A stretch of DNA of 64,000 nucleotides, taken from positions 1,949,581 through 2,013,580 of the forward strand of contig BFEA01000090.1 of the NCBI GenBank assembly GCA_003427395.1, written 5' to 3'. The translations under genes were made by a program, and so were the position numbers. This DNA is from Chara braunii. Lineage: Eukaryota; Streptophyta; Charophyceae; Charales; Characeae. The notes under the pieces were generated by a model that had not been told where the DNA came from, ran no database searches, and saw nothing but the letters and a program-made list of their open reading frames with translations. Below, one piece after another: positions 1-11,065 of this stretch (its first letter is position 1; every line of letters begins with the position of its first letter).

Positions 1-506
1 AGTAGAGCCTGATCGCCGTTGCCGCTGCTGACGATACCGTGAGTACGACGGTTGCTTAGAGCCGTGTGATTGCAGCCGCGCCACAGGGGACGAAGATGTG
101 AGGTAAGGAGGAGTGACCGGACCGGGAGAGAGGTTGCTGCAGCATAGAGGAAGTAGTAACAAAGGGGTTATTGCTGCGATTCGGGAGTCTGTCAGGGGAG
201 TTTGGTTCAACAGTTTGGCTTCAAGAGTTGACTGAGCTATTATATTGGCTGTCATTGCGGGGCCCTCAGGAGCTAAAAGATTGCAAAGCCCTCTCCAGTG
301 AGCTTGAAAGCACCCCTCTTGGATCTGAGAGACTCAATATTTCTCCGTCTGCCCTTCTTACTCTAAGTCTAATCCTGTTTTGAGAGGAAGGCGGCAGGCG
401 GGATTGCAACCTGTAGGTCCGCGTCAAGACTCTGTGGGGAGTCCACCCACTGATTGCGGGAGCCCTGCCGGAACTCAAGAGGAGTTCTGGAGGCAGGGAA
501 TCGTCA

Positions 507-513
507 GGTAAAC
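507..513 (+). promoter_or_regulatory. Candidate 5' splice site in the LTR leader
   Basis: The sequence TCAG|GTAAAC follows a conserved GGCAGGGAATCG block. The same block and a GT donor recur at the matching place in the copies at 44638 and 56977 (minus strand). More diverged versions occur at 37000 and 27727 (minus strand). Recurrence in several copies makes a real donor plausible, but splicing itself is inferred. Confidence 0.45.
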
Positions 514-759
514 CATTTCCATCTGTACAACCTACTACCACCCATGTTTGTTTATCCACCTGCCATATGATTGTTGTATGCATGAGGTTGTCCCTATGGT
601 CGTTGCTTTCTCTTCAGGAGCCAATCAGATTGAATGGAAGGAACATGTGAGAGTGAAGCCTAAGTTTCTTCTTTATTTTGGATGAAAGCAGACAAAGGGA
701 TAAACTGGGGGAAGGTGGGAGGAAGGAAGACTGCATGCGTTTGAACGGGTCAACCAAAG

Positions 760-1379
760 CCTGAGCATTGTTTCTACTGTGAATGGCTCAGGGCTATGTT
801 TATTTGGGTGGTTTCTGAAGGACCAGGCATTGTTTCCATGGTGAATGGCTTGGTTGCTCTGCTTATTTCTGAGAGTTTGCCTGATGAAAGGGGTTTAAAT
901 TCTTGTTTTATTCTGAGGGAAGGTTTTTGGTCTAAGGCTAAACATTGTTTCGACTGTAAATGGTTTAGCCTGAAAACCGCGCAAATAAACTAAACTGAGT
1001 ATAAAGGAAAGTACTTTATGTATATTTGCATATGAACTGGCAGCTGGGCATTGTTTCTACGGTGAATGGCCCAGCGCTAAGCCATATCGTTAAGAAGAAA
1101 AAAGGAAAAAATATAAAGTATAAATGGAAGTAACCAGGGCAAGCTGAACATTGTTTCTACTATGAAGGGTTCAGTCCCCTGCCTCTATTTGCCTTTCTTT
1201 TGAAGACAAAGTTAGAAAAATTATTAAATTTTGGTTATTAAACAGTTCAGGGCGGCTAGGCATTGTTTCTACTGTGAATGGCCTAGTCATATGCCCAAAA
1301 GAAGAGAGAAGTGGTTATGCAATCTGTTCGTGTATATCTTAAAGGCAAGATGGGCATTGTTTCTACGGTGAATGGTCCC
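760..1379 (+). repeat. Hairpin array H2 in A1: seven hairpins, constant loop, changing stems
   Basis: Seven copies of a 19-nt segment close to ATTGTTTCTACTGTGAATG occur at about 767, 829, 944, 1050, 1150, 1262 and 1356. Six are flanked by complementary arms: CCTGAGC/GCTCAGG (760/786), ACCAGGC/GCTTGGT (822/848, one G-U pair), AGGCTAAAC/GTTTAGCCT (935/963), GCTGGGC/GCCCAGC (1043/1069), CTGAAC/GTTCAG (1144/1169) and CTAGGC/GCCTAG (1256/1281). The seventh has only a weak stem. The arms are unrelated to each other in sequence yet stay complementary, which is evidence for selection on the folded form. Confidence 0.85.
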
Positions 1380-1684
1380 GCTCTATGCCTTATGTAATAT
1401 GGGTATAAGGATCTAAGAACTTAGAAGGTTCATAAACTATCTTATGGAAAGAACTTGGGATGATGAGAGTACTTACCTTTGTGGTTTGGTTTGCATGTGA
1501 CTGAGTGAGATGACTAGTTTGTTTGGGTTTCAGTATTATAGGTAGTCGTTTTAGTTGCTCGCCACGTGCTAGAGCTATAAGGAGTTAGTGTGAATTCCTG
1601 CATTTTCTGTAGTAACGTTTTTTTTACTGAGATCAATGCTTGCATTTTCAAAGATTTTTTCTTACATTTGGCTTTGTATAAATC

Positions 1685-2230
1685 TAGGCAAACTACTTTC
1701 TCTACAGGAAGCGCTGCCGAAATTTCTACAAATCCAAGGAGTTAGTTAAATTTTGACTTGTCGAAAGTTCGACTTTGTCGTTCTCTTATTTTACTTAGTT
1801 AAAATCTAGGAAGTTTTTTTTTCTAAAGGGAGTGCTGCCCAATTTTTTGCTAATTCAGGGAGTTAGACAAAATTAAACTTTGGGAAGTCAAAGTTACTTT
1901 CAAATTCTGGAGCTAGCCTTGTATAAATTTTGGAATAACACTTTTTTAGAGGGAGTGCTGCCGAAATTTTTGCAAAATTAAGGAGTTAGTTAAATTCTGT
2001 CTAAAGTTGAACTCGAACTGTCTTTCGAGTTCATATTTGACTTACTATAAATTTGGGGAGTCTCCCTCTCTAAAGGGAATGCTGCCCAAATTTCTACCAA
2101 TTCAGGGAGTTGGACAAATTTTGACTTTCCAGAGTTAGAGATTATTTCTGCTTTCATATATGGACTTGTATAAATTATGAAAAGACACTTTTCCTACGGG
2201 AAGCGCTGCCGAAATTTTCTTGATTTAGAG
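1685..2230 (+). repeat. Hairpin array H1 in A1: five units with a GTGCTGCC core
   Basis: Five units about 110 bp apart each contain AGGGAGTGCTGCC or a close variant (for example 1832, 1952, 2075). Outer arms resembling AAATTTGGG and CCCAAATTT flank a small apical stem. The unit near 2050-2095 is the clearest, with AAATTTGGG facing CCCAAATTT. Spacer sequence between units is less conserved than the folded part. The same array lies in the other family A copies. Confidence 0.7.
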
Positions 2231-2584
2231 AAGATAGATTATATTCTGACAGGTGGCGATTCTGGCAATCCATCCTGAATAGGGGAGATTATGTCAGAGT
2301 CTACCTTTCTTTGGGCGCTGGCTTAATGGTAGACTTAAACTTAAGTTATCAGGCGAGATTTTGAGGGGAAGTGTGATATAGAGATTATTCTTCAGGGGCT
2401 TATGGTTTTAGCCTCGGGCATTGACCTATCTTGTGTTACAGGTCCTTTTGATCGTTTGACTTAGGATTTGGACTAGTTTCAGCTTGATCTCACGAGGATC
2501 ATCTTCTGTTATCACTGATAATATGTCGGTTGGTTGATCGCCGACTTGTCGGCTCATGACACAACTTTGCTTTACAGGTATTTT

Positions 2585-3870
2585 TCACATACTAAAGAGA
2601 ATGAAAATAGCTACTTGAAGTTGGTCTCCTTCGAACACGATGGAAAAATAAAATTTCAAATTATTCCATGCAGTTATGACACCACTTCATAATTTTGACT
2701 TAATATGTCATCTTACAAAGGAGTTCTACGTACTACACAACCATACATCCTTGAACCTAGGCAACTACTATTGTGCGGCTAAAATGATTTCGACTATCAT
2801 TAGTCAGTGATCTTCGTCCGTTGTCGTGACAACCTTGATTATCCACTGCGCTGATATGACGCAACTTTGTTTATGAGGGTCCTATAAAAACAAACACTGT
2901 CCGAAGGGAAAATGGTGTCACGTTGAGAACCGCGGCTCTTTCAAACAATGACAAATGTGGGGTTGAGCCCCACCTCAATAGTCTGTTAATGATATTTTGT
3001 TGAAGAATATTCAGTTAAAGATCCCCGTAGGAGGTCAGAGCCACTTGCACACCCAAGCACCTTTCTTAGTTATCGTTCGTGATCCATTTCATGCCAAAAT
3101 CCATAACCAGACAATATTTTGCAGGGACGAAAATAACAGACTTTGACCAATTCACCCCTTCCTCCGAAAAAAAAATGTACTCAGTGGGTTTTATTTTAAG
3201 CGCCTTGAGCAAGGTCTCAATGTTAGCACTTATGACAAACAGATCGTCCGCCAAAGTTTTCACTTTTCATTGTTTGTGTTGAACTTGCAACCCAATTATA
3301 TCCCTATTGGACCTGATATTGCATACTAATACGTCTAACTAGATTACAAAAATTAATAGGGTTAACGGACACATTTGCCTTAATGATCTAGATAGCCTTA
3401 ACGGTTTGGCTATCTCACTGTGTATCATAACCAACGGTCTGAAGGTGTTATAAAGACCAACAACAACAATGCAAAAATTGAGACCAAAAGTCATATGTTT
3501 TAAGGTGGTTAGAGCATAAACCCAATTTACTCGATCGTAAGTTTGTTATAGATCCAACGACAACACTGCTAAATCCATATTAGAATGTTGGATCAACTCC
3601 AATGACTCTAGGGCGGTCACTACATTATTAAATATCGACCTCTCTTTAACAAATGCAGCTTGTTCTCTATCAACTAAGCACGGGACACACACTTAAAATC
3701 TTTTGGGAAGAGTTTTTGTTATGATCTTATAAGAGACTTTAAACAGTGATATCGAGTGTCAATTTTTTATATATGTTTTGTTATCGTTTTTATATAGGAC
3801 CAAAATTTCGCTATAGGACATGCTCTTTGTAATAAGTGTGTTTGTAAGTACCACACTGTAAATTTTCAGC
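2585..3870 (-). pseudogene. LINE (non-LTR) reverse transcriptase remnant
   Basis: Read on the minus strand from about 3840 to 3066, one frame gives the ordered signature of a plant-type LINE reverse transcriptase. First comes a segment like the family's nWRPISL block, with the W replaced by a stop (HSISLFKVSYKIITK). Then come DREQAAFVKERSIFNNVV, motif A as LSLDL-stop-QTYDRVNW, a motif B relative (SRSLRQMCPLTLLIF), and motif C as LADDLFVIS followed by GVNWSKS. Beyond 3066 the similarity continues in thumb-like text (LLRWGSTPHLSLFERAAVLN) to about 2890, then fades. Several in-frame stops show it is dead. The endonuclease end is not visible, so the copy is truncated. It abuts the family A LTR at about 2580. 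Confidence 0.85.
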
Positions 3871-4084
3871 AGATGTGGAGTTAAACTAAACTAGTGTCGA
3901 AGGTAGAATTTTATAGGCAACCTGTCCACAAACGGTTATCGCGTACCTGAAAATTTAGGGATGAAAAATTTGAAATGGCAAATCGATTGCGTTTTGTTTA
4001 ACATGAATTCGGGGTGAGGGTGTGTTATTCATGGTTGACAAAGGAAACTGCAATGATGAATGTGGGGTGCGGGTGTGATATTCG

Positions 4085-4950
4085 TAGTGAAACTTAAAGT
4101 CTTCATTAATTTCATTACTTCAGGTCATTCACAACTTTCACTATCGTCCAAACAAAATAGGCGAGGGGAGGAAGAGGTAAGTCTAGACCTTCAGGAATTT
4201 CACCGCTTTAGTTCGTTTGTAACTTTCACTACCGTTCACGCAGGGGAGGGATGAACGATTTCATGCCTTTACAAATTTCACCACTTCAGTTCGTTCAAAA
4301 CTTTCTCTATCGTCCATGCAGGGAGGGGGACCGATTTCATGCCTTTACTAATTTCACCACTTCAATTTATCCACAACTTTCGTTCTCGTTAAAAGTAAAA
4401 GGGTGAGGGGTGGGGGGGGAAGGGTCAATTTCATGTCTGTATGTCACCACTTTAATTCATTCATAACTTTTACTATCGTTCACGCACAAGGAGGTGATTT
4501 CAAACATTCACTAATTTTACCTCTTCAGTTCATTCATAACTTTCATTATCGTCAAAGCAAGGGGGAGGGGCGGTGGAATCATGCCTTTACTAATTTCACC
4601 ACTTAAGTTTCCTCACGACTTTCACTATTGTTCAAGCAGGGGGCGGGGAGGGAGGGGAAGGGCAGTTTTATGTCTTCACTAATATTTACCACTTCAAGTC
4701 GTTCACGACTTTCATGATCCTTCAAGCCAGGAGGGGGGGCGGTGGATTTATGCTTTCACTAATTTCACCACTTCATTTCATTCACAATTTTCATTATCGT
4801 CCACGTAGAGAAAAAAAGGTAGGAAAAATTTTATGCCTTCACTAATTTCACCATTTCAGTTCGTTCACAGTTTTCACTATCGCCCAAGCCAAAGGGAGGG
4901 TTGGTGATTACATGTCTTCACCAATTTCACAACTTTATTTCTTTCACGAT
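4085..4950 (+). repeat. Minisatellite, forward arm (~80-bp unit)
   Basis: About ten units, each carrying TTTCACCACTTCAGTTCGTT, then ACAACTTTCACTATCGTCC, then a G-rich tract, then TTTCATGCCTTTACTAA. Period is about 75-90 bp and varies mainly through the length of the G tract. Open frames here are periodic translations of the unit and are not genes. Confidence 0.9.
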
Positions 4951-4954
4951 AGTA

Positions 4955-6470
4955 AAAATTATTAATGAATAGAAGTAGTGAAATCAGTGATGACATGAAA
5001 TTGTCCCCCCCCAAAATCCATGCGTGGACGAGAGTGAAAGTTGTGTACGAACTGAAGTTATGAAATAAGTGAAGACATGAAATTTCCCCCTTTTCTTCTT
5101 GGTTTAGACGATACTGAAAGTTGTGAACGAACTAAAGTTGTGAAATCAGTGAAGGCATGAAATTATTTCCGCCTCCCTTCTACATAGACGATAATGAAAG
5201 TTATTAACAATCTGATTTGGTGAAATTCGTGAAGGCCTTAAATTATTCTTTCCTCCCCTCCCGGTTGTTGGAACGATAATAAAAGTTGTGAATGAACTGA
5301 AGTAGTGAACTTAGTGAAGGCATGAAATTGCATCCCCCCATGCGTGGATAATAATAAAAATTGTGAACGAATTGAAGTGGTTGAATTTATGAAGGTATAA
5401 AATCGCCCTCGAGCCCTGCATGAATGGTAGTGAAAGTTGTGAATGAACTGAAGTGGTGAAATTTATGAAAGCCTAAAATTGCCTCTTACCCCCCCCCACC
5501 CCCGCTTGGACGATAGTGAAAGTTATGAATGACATGAAGTGGTGAAATTAATGAAGGCTTGAAATCCCCCCCCCCCCCTTACTTCGACGATAGTGAAAAT
5601 TGTGAATGAACTAAAATGGTGAAATCATTGAAGGCATGAAATTGTCCCTTCTCCCTGCGAAGACGATACTGAAAGTTGTGAACGAATTGATTGAAGTGGT
5701 GAAATTAGTGAAGGCATGAAATCGGTCCCCCTTCCCTTTGGCTTACACGATAATGAAAGTTGTGAATGAACTGCACTAGTGAAATCAGTGAAGGCATGAA
5801 ATGACATTCCCCCCCCCCCTGCATGGACGAAAGCGAACGTCGTGAACGAACTGAAGTGGTGAAATTCCTAAGGTATGAAATTGACCTCCCCGTCCCCCCA
5901 TTGCTTGGACGGGAAGGCATAAAATTGCATCCCCCCCTGCGAAAGTTGTGAACGAACTTAAGTGGTGAAATTAGTGATGGTATGAAATCGCTCTGCTTCA
6001 ACTTGGCTTGGACGATAGTGAAAGATGTGAACGAGCTGAAGTAGTGAAATCATTAGAGGCATGAAATCGCCTTCCGCCCTCCCTCTATGTGGATGAGAGT
6101 AAAAATTGTGAATGAACTAAAGTGGTAAAAATTGAGAAAACCTGAAATTGTCCCCCCCCCCAAATTTCTTGGATGATAATGAAAGTTGTGAATAAATTGA
6201 GGTGATGAAATTGGAAAAAGCATGAAATCGTCCCCCACCTTGCGTGAATGATAGTAAAAGTTGTGAACGAACTGAAGTGGTGAAATTTTGAACAAATGAA
6301 ATCGCCCCCCTTCCCACTTGCGTGAAAGTTGTGAACGAACTGAAGTGGTGAAATTCATAAAGATTTGAAATTACCTCTTCCCCTCTTCCCCCCCCCCCCC
6401 TTTCGTAGATGATAGTGAAAATTAGGAATCAACTCAAATGGTAAAAACAGTGAAGGCATAAATTGTTTGT
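4955..6470 (-). repeat. Minisatellite, inverted arm (~80-bp unit)
   Basis: About 18 units of the same sequence as 4085-4950 but in opposite orientation (GAAAGTTGTGAACGAACTGA, GTGGTGAAATTAGTGAAGG, then a C-rich tract). The switch is near 4955, where the last forward unit meets the first reverse unit across a short AT-rich centre. The result is a kilobase-scale imperfect inverted repeat. Confidence 0.9.
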
Positions 6471-6479
6471 CGCTCTCCC

Positions 6480-7054
6480 CCTACATGAGCCACCACTACC
6501 CCCTCCGTCATAAATTAGGGGGAACCGGTAGCACAGGTCCATGAGAGCTACATGTCGCACAGTGGGGAGAACTGGTGGAGTGGTAAAAGTTGAATTACCC
6601 CTGCGATTTATTTAATGGTTCAAATGATTTATTTATTTATTTTATATATTTTTTCTGTGAAGATCACGACAAAATCTACGGACCCTTCAATTTTCAAAGT
6701 TGTTGGGTCATTCTTCTGATCGCAAAAAATCGCGAAAGTTGGGTTACGTTTCTCATTGGCTCATACATGGTAGAGTAGCAAAAATGAAAAATGAGATGAA
6801 ACGGCGCGACATTTACTTCACCGTCTAATTTTTTTATTTTTTATTTTTTTGATATTTTTCCTGGAAAGATCACGACCTAATCTATTGAATATCAAAATTT
6901 CAGATTGTTTTGCTAAATTTTCTGAGTGCAAAAAATCGCCAAAGTTTGCGCTTGAAATTTTTTGGACCAGACCCGCTTGTGCCTGCAAGTCGCCGGCCCC
7001 CCTAAGAACCTGGTCCGTAAGGCCAGGAAAGTCCATTTTAGGTCGGCGATGGTA
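6480..7054. repeat. Non-satellite insert with two family D modules
   Basis: This block interrupts the minisatellite. It holds two related ~100-bp modules, at about 6640-6735 and 6838-6950. Each has a T-rich lead, then GAAAGATCACGACCTAATCT or a close variant, and a CAAAAAATCGC block about 70 bp later. A third module lies at 28203-28310. It may be part of an element inserted into the array, but no ends were recognised. Confidence 0.6.
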
Positions 7055-7520
7055 GTTGTGGTTTAAGTGGTGAAATTAGTGATGGTATGAAATCGCCCCC
7101 CCTTCCCTCTTAGCTTCGACGATAGTGAAAGTTGTAAACGAATTGGAGTGGTGAGATCAGTGAAGGGATGAAATTTCCCCCCTCCCTCTGAGTGGACGAG
7201 TGAAAGTTGTAAGGGACCTGAAGTGGTGAAATTCGTGAAGGTATGAAATTGCCTCTTCCTCCCCGCCCTTGCGTTGCCAATAGTAAAAGTTTTCAATGAG
7301 TTGTAGTGGTAAAATTTGTAAAGGCATGAAATTGCATCCCCGAGGTGGTGAAATTAGTAAAGGCATGACATCGCTCCCCTCGCCCCTGCGTAAACGGTAG
7401 TGAAAGATGTAAACGAACTGAAGTGGTGAAATTCATAAAGACCTGAAGTTGCTCCCCCCCCTTACATGGGCAGTGGTGAAAGTTGTGAGTGAACTAAAAG
7501 TTGTGGATAAATTGAAGTGA
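7055..7520 (-). repeat. Minisatellite, continuation of the inverted arm
   Basis: About five further units in the same orientation as 4955-6470 resume after the insert. They end in AAAGTTGTGGATAAATTGAA near 7520. This supports one array split by a later insertion. Confidence 0.85.
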
Positions 7521-8238
7521 AATTTGTGGAATACAGAGCATCTTAGAAAAATTACAACTATTAAAATTTTGAAACTTTTCAAACATTATAGGTCAAACAT
7601 TGGTATGAAGTGATAAAAATCAGGGCTGCGAAACGATAATTCATATTACAGTGAAAAAAAAAAATATCGCTAACCTTCTCTAATTTTATCCTTCCCTGCA
7701 GTTTTTATTTTGACCACTTCATTAGCTGCTTCTCACATCTCCTCTAAAATGATTGGTTGATCTTAGCCTAAACTTGTCTGTAGGGAGTAACGTCACCTGT
7801 ATGTTGTGGAACTGATCATACTTTGTGGATAAATCCTTGTTAATGGTTTTGTCAACCTGCCTAGACGTGGACATATCTTTGAACTATGTGACCTCATAGT
7901 CACAGATCTAATTCAGATTGTCTGCATGCCTCATTACTAGACTGAAAAAATGATGTAGAACCACTATTGAATGCGACGAGGACTTCGAGGTGAGTTTCTG
8001 TAACGGTTCCTTGTTTATTTTGTCATATACCGCAATGCCTTCTACCTTGAGTCTTTCCAACCACACTTCCGACTTTCTCACCTGGTATGCCTTCCACTTA
8101 GCAATCACTCTCGTTCTCTCTGCTACCCTGGCATAAGTTGGGATCAAATGCATTTTCATTTTCTCCTCAATTCTTCATAGCTTTCATAAAATGTTTTGTT
8201 ATTCTTCGTTTCGTTTTGCAGTGAGGATTCTTAAGGGT
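7521..8238 (-). other. Mostly anonymous; one short exon-like open frame
   Basis: Most of this stretch shows nothing recognisable. On the minus strand 8159-7908 there is an 83-codon open frame. Its first ~55 residues (beginning MKMHLIPTYARVAERTRVI) are charged and look more protein-like than the surrounding shadows. No family was recognised and no start context or splice sites could be tied to it. It could be one exon of a decayed transposon gene. Confidence 0.25.
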
Positions 8239-8742
8239 GTTGAGATGTTTGTCGTGTTTTTTGCAAATCACACAGACTGTGGCTGTGACGATGGAAGGGT
8301 TGATCGCCATGTCAATCTCTTGTAGATGCATGTCTCGGCGACCTTAGCAATTGTCGAGCACATCAGTCCTGCAAAGGGGAGCCTCCCGGCCGCGTCACGC
8401 CGAATTTTGTAGGACTCTTTCGCAGAGCGTTCCCGCTTCGACCAACTGCGCCAACCATACCTCTCGCAAACCGATGTGACAAGATAAAGTGTTGGAGTGT
8501 TTGTCGTGTTTTTTGCAGGTCACACAGGCTGTGGTCGTGACGATGTAAGGGTTGATTGTCGTGTGAACTCTCGTCTAGTTGCATGTCTCGGCGACGTTAG
8601 CCGTTGTTGAGCGGATCGGTTCCACAAAGGGGACCCTCTCGGCCTCGTCATGCTGGATTTTGCACGACTCTGTCGTAGAGCGTTCCTGCTCCGACCAAGT
8701 GTGTAAGCCATACCTTTCGCGAACCCCTTCGACAGGGTAGGG
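8239..8742. repeat. Two tandem 252-bp units containing LTR ends
   Basis: Unit 1 (8239-8490) and unit 2 (8491-8742) begin with GTTGAGATGTTTGTCGTG and GTTGGAGTGTTTGTCGTG and stay aligned for the full 252 bp. Each includes a terminus related to the family A LTR (TTGTCGAGC near 8354, TTGTTGAGC near 8594) followed by the LTR end region. This is a local duplication of an LTR edge. Confidence 0.75.
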
Positions 8743-8930
8743 CCACGCGAGGTACAACTTACCTCCACTCGTGGCAGCTGTCATCATCCCTTAGGTGGGC
8801 GTATCCTTGACGAGCTACCGAACCATGTACAAACGTTTTTTGTATGTTATCGCAGAGGCGGTCCAACCGAGGGCGTTTCTCCTTCGATGTCGCATTGGGG
8901 GTAAGCGTGGTGTCGCAACGCGTGGCCTGG
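8594..8930 (-). repeat. Family A-type LTR end fragment
   Basis: The block CATACCTTTCGCGAACCCC, a GTGGGCGTATCC segment, GAGCTACCGAACC and CCGAGGGCGTTTCTCC matches the first ~330 bp of the LTRs at 41172 and 53504 in the same orientation, with sense on the minus strand. A minus-strand open frame crossing this region (9295-8759) mostly reads through LTR sequence and is not called as a gene. 9300-9770 shows nothing recognisable. Confidence 0.65.
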
Positions 8931-10370
8931 ACGAGGTCGCAAGCGTCGGACCTTCTCCTTCGATCGTCCCTGAAGGCTTCATTAATACTCAAGTCCAGTA
9001 GAACTGCCCTTAAAAACATGGTTGGAAATACAAATTCATTCGCTCGTCTAACCTCGATTGAAATAGTCGTTGGACAATCTTCCTCGTTGGTCACTCTTCT
9101 AACCTCTGCGTTGACTGTTGACTCCTCTATCAGAAATCGCGTAGAGAGAGAGACTTCCTCTTCTGACATAGTCCTTATCCCATTGGGAACCCTAAGTTGA
9201 GAGGATACATACAAGGTTATTCGTATAACAACGTGCCTCCCCGTCTTGATTCTACCCAAGAGAAAGCGCCCTTTAGTACGGGTATTCCCCATCACTTATC
9301 AATTTCACTCTCTTTAGTTCTGCCAGACGAAATCGCCCACTCCAACCCATTGATGACTCTTAGTAACATTTTGACATTACAGCATACATGAGGCATTCTT
9401 GTAACGCTCTCTTTCTCCTGTTTTCACAATACCACATACAAGGACACTTCACCCGTTATTCCTAAGTTCTCCTACTATTTTTCTGCCAATTGACTTCTTA
9501 ATCAAACCTCTGACCTATTCCTAACGATGTTGTATCATAATATAAACCAACACCGCTTAATTAACCAAGTTGAGCCAACGAGTACTTAGCAAATGATTTA
9601 TTTAATTATAATATAAACAGTCGTACCTAACGCGCAGAGTATGCAATAACTAACAATATTAATCATAGTAAAACCCAAAATTTTCGTACGGCCCAATCTA
9701 TCCTAAGTTTCTTATAAATTTTACTACTATGTATTATTGTACCTTTGATAACTTAGCAGTGTCGGGGCATATACCTTGACAATGGTATTTGCCTGAGATT
9801 TCAAACGTCGGACTCTATCTGGCTTTTTCGTTAAATTGGAGGACTTGATGAGACTGACGTTTGCTAAGAGTTTATTCAGACTAACCTATGACCAAAAGAC
9901 TGAAACTTTTTTGAACTTTAGTTCGAACGCTTTTGTAATCCGAAATAATGGCAGTGGTCGACAGTTTTTGTCAAGGTCGCAGAGACACGCGGACATGGAA
10001 ATGGTAGAGTTAGACCTATCCTACCTAAAATAATGACGCGCGGCTGCTAAGCCACGCGATTCATGGCCTAAGTAGGCTTAGAAGATTGGTCGCGCAGGGT
10101 ATGGGGCCTCGACGTGGAAGGAATATTAATATTTTTTTTATTTCCTGGGCCCGTGGGGTTTGACTTCAATTCAGGGAGCCAACAGGCTGATGTCGAGACG
10201 TACCCGGTTGGGTGACCAATCAAGTCGTGGTCACGAGGCCAACGGACTTGATAGGGGCCAGCAAGCAAGGCCTGTTAGGCCTCAAGCAGGCGAGGTCTGC
10301 TAGGCCACAGGCAGGAGGGGTGACTAGGGCAAAACTCCTCATATAGAGGAGTTGCTCCTATTATTCCCGT

Positions 10371-10445
10371 AGTGAGCCAGCCCAGTCGGCAAGACACTAG
10401 ACTCACATGCTGTTGAATAAGACATCGAACCCGAGGTGCACCGAA
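10371..10445 (+). other. tRNA-like module in E1 (Pol III box A and box B)
   Basis: CAGCCCAGTCGGC (10378-10390) resembles a tRNA box A. ACATCGAACCCG (from 10422) resembles box B. The ~35-bp spacing is normal for a tRNA. The second copy of E keeps a better box A at the same place. No complete cloverleaf can be drawn, so this is a tRNA-derived promoter module rather than a tRNA gene. Confidence 0.5.
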
Positions 10446-10999
10446 AAATGGGCTAGCTCCTTTTGGAGTTGCCCTCACTTTGCAGATGGTGCGGTCTATC
10501 TCACCGTACGATCGCAAAGATCACACGACTGAGATAGGCCATGCGGACTGCATAGCCACTGCACAATGATGATACTCATAAATCGAGAAATGGTCCGAAT
10601 ATTTTTTGGATCCCGTCAGGGATCGGTCTTGGGTCTGTATTTCAAGAGTTCGTGGGTGTTCCATGAATGGGAGGTGATTGTTGGTTATGCCAACGAAAAA
10701 GAAAAAAAAAAAAATCTTTTGTTAAAGCGCCAGTTGGTGCGATCACGATTGAAGGGGACTTGCGGTCCCCGTAAGTTGTGGCAGGCGTCCGCATTCACGA
10801 GCCGCTGTTTTGTTTTTTTGGCAAGTTCATTTTCTTTAGATTTTTTCTTAGATTTTGTTATTGGATTCTATTTTAGATTTTGTTTTGCTTCTTTTTTATA
10901 AGTCACGCCATTTCGTTTGACGAATGGGCTGACTTGCCATCGACAAGATATGCAAAGTCGAATAAACCTACTGCTACAACATGGAACTATACACTACCG

Positions 11000-11002
<3 letters not shown>

Positions 11003-11063
<61 letters not shown>

Positions 11064-11065
11064 GG
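11003..11065. repeat. (GT)n(GA)n microsatellite
   Basis: About 20 GT units run directly into about 11 GA units. The matching spot in repeat copy E2 (40840-40940) also carries short GT runs. Confidence 0.95.

Larger units (their letters stand above)
1..2580 (+). repeat. Family A long LTR, copy A1 (partial)
   Basis: This stretch is the reverse complement of about 42590-45170 and of the matching part of 54950-57480, so it is a third copy of the ~4.4-kb LTR described at 41172-58157, with its sense strand on +. It enters from outside the window, so its 5' end is missing. Homology stops near 2580, just after the block matching 42590-42610, where a LINE fragment begins. It carries a candidate 5' splice site at 507/508 (TCAG followed by GTAAAC) and both hairpin arrays. 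Short open frames here are shadows of the repeat and also occur in the other copies. No protein is claimed. Confidence 0.85.

Noticed and set aside
4060-7366. Many open frames of 60-105 codons across the minisatellite
   Set aside because: They are periodic translations of the same 80-bp unit on both strands, with no conserved protein and free length change in the G/C tract.
8759-9295. 178-codon minus-strand frame
   Set aside because: Its C-terminal third is LTR end sequence shared with non-coding copies at 14100, 41400 and 53740; the rest has no recognised similarity.
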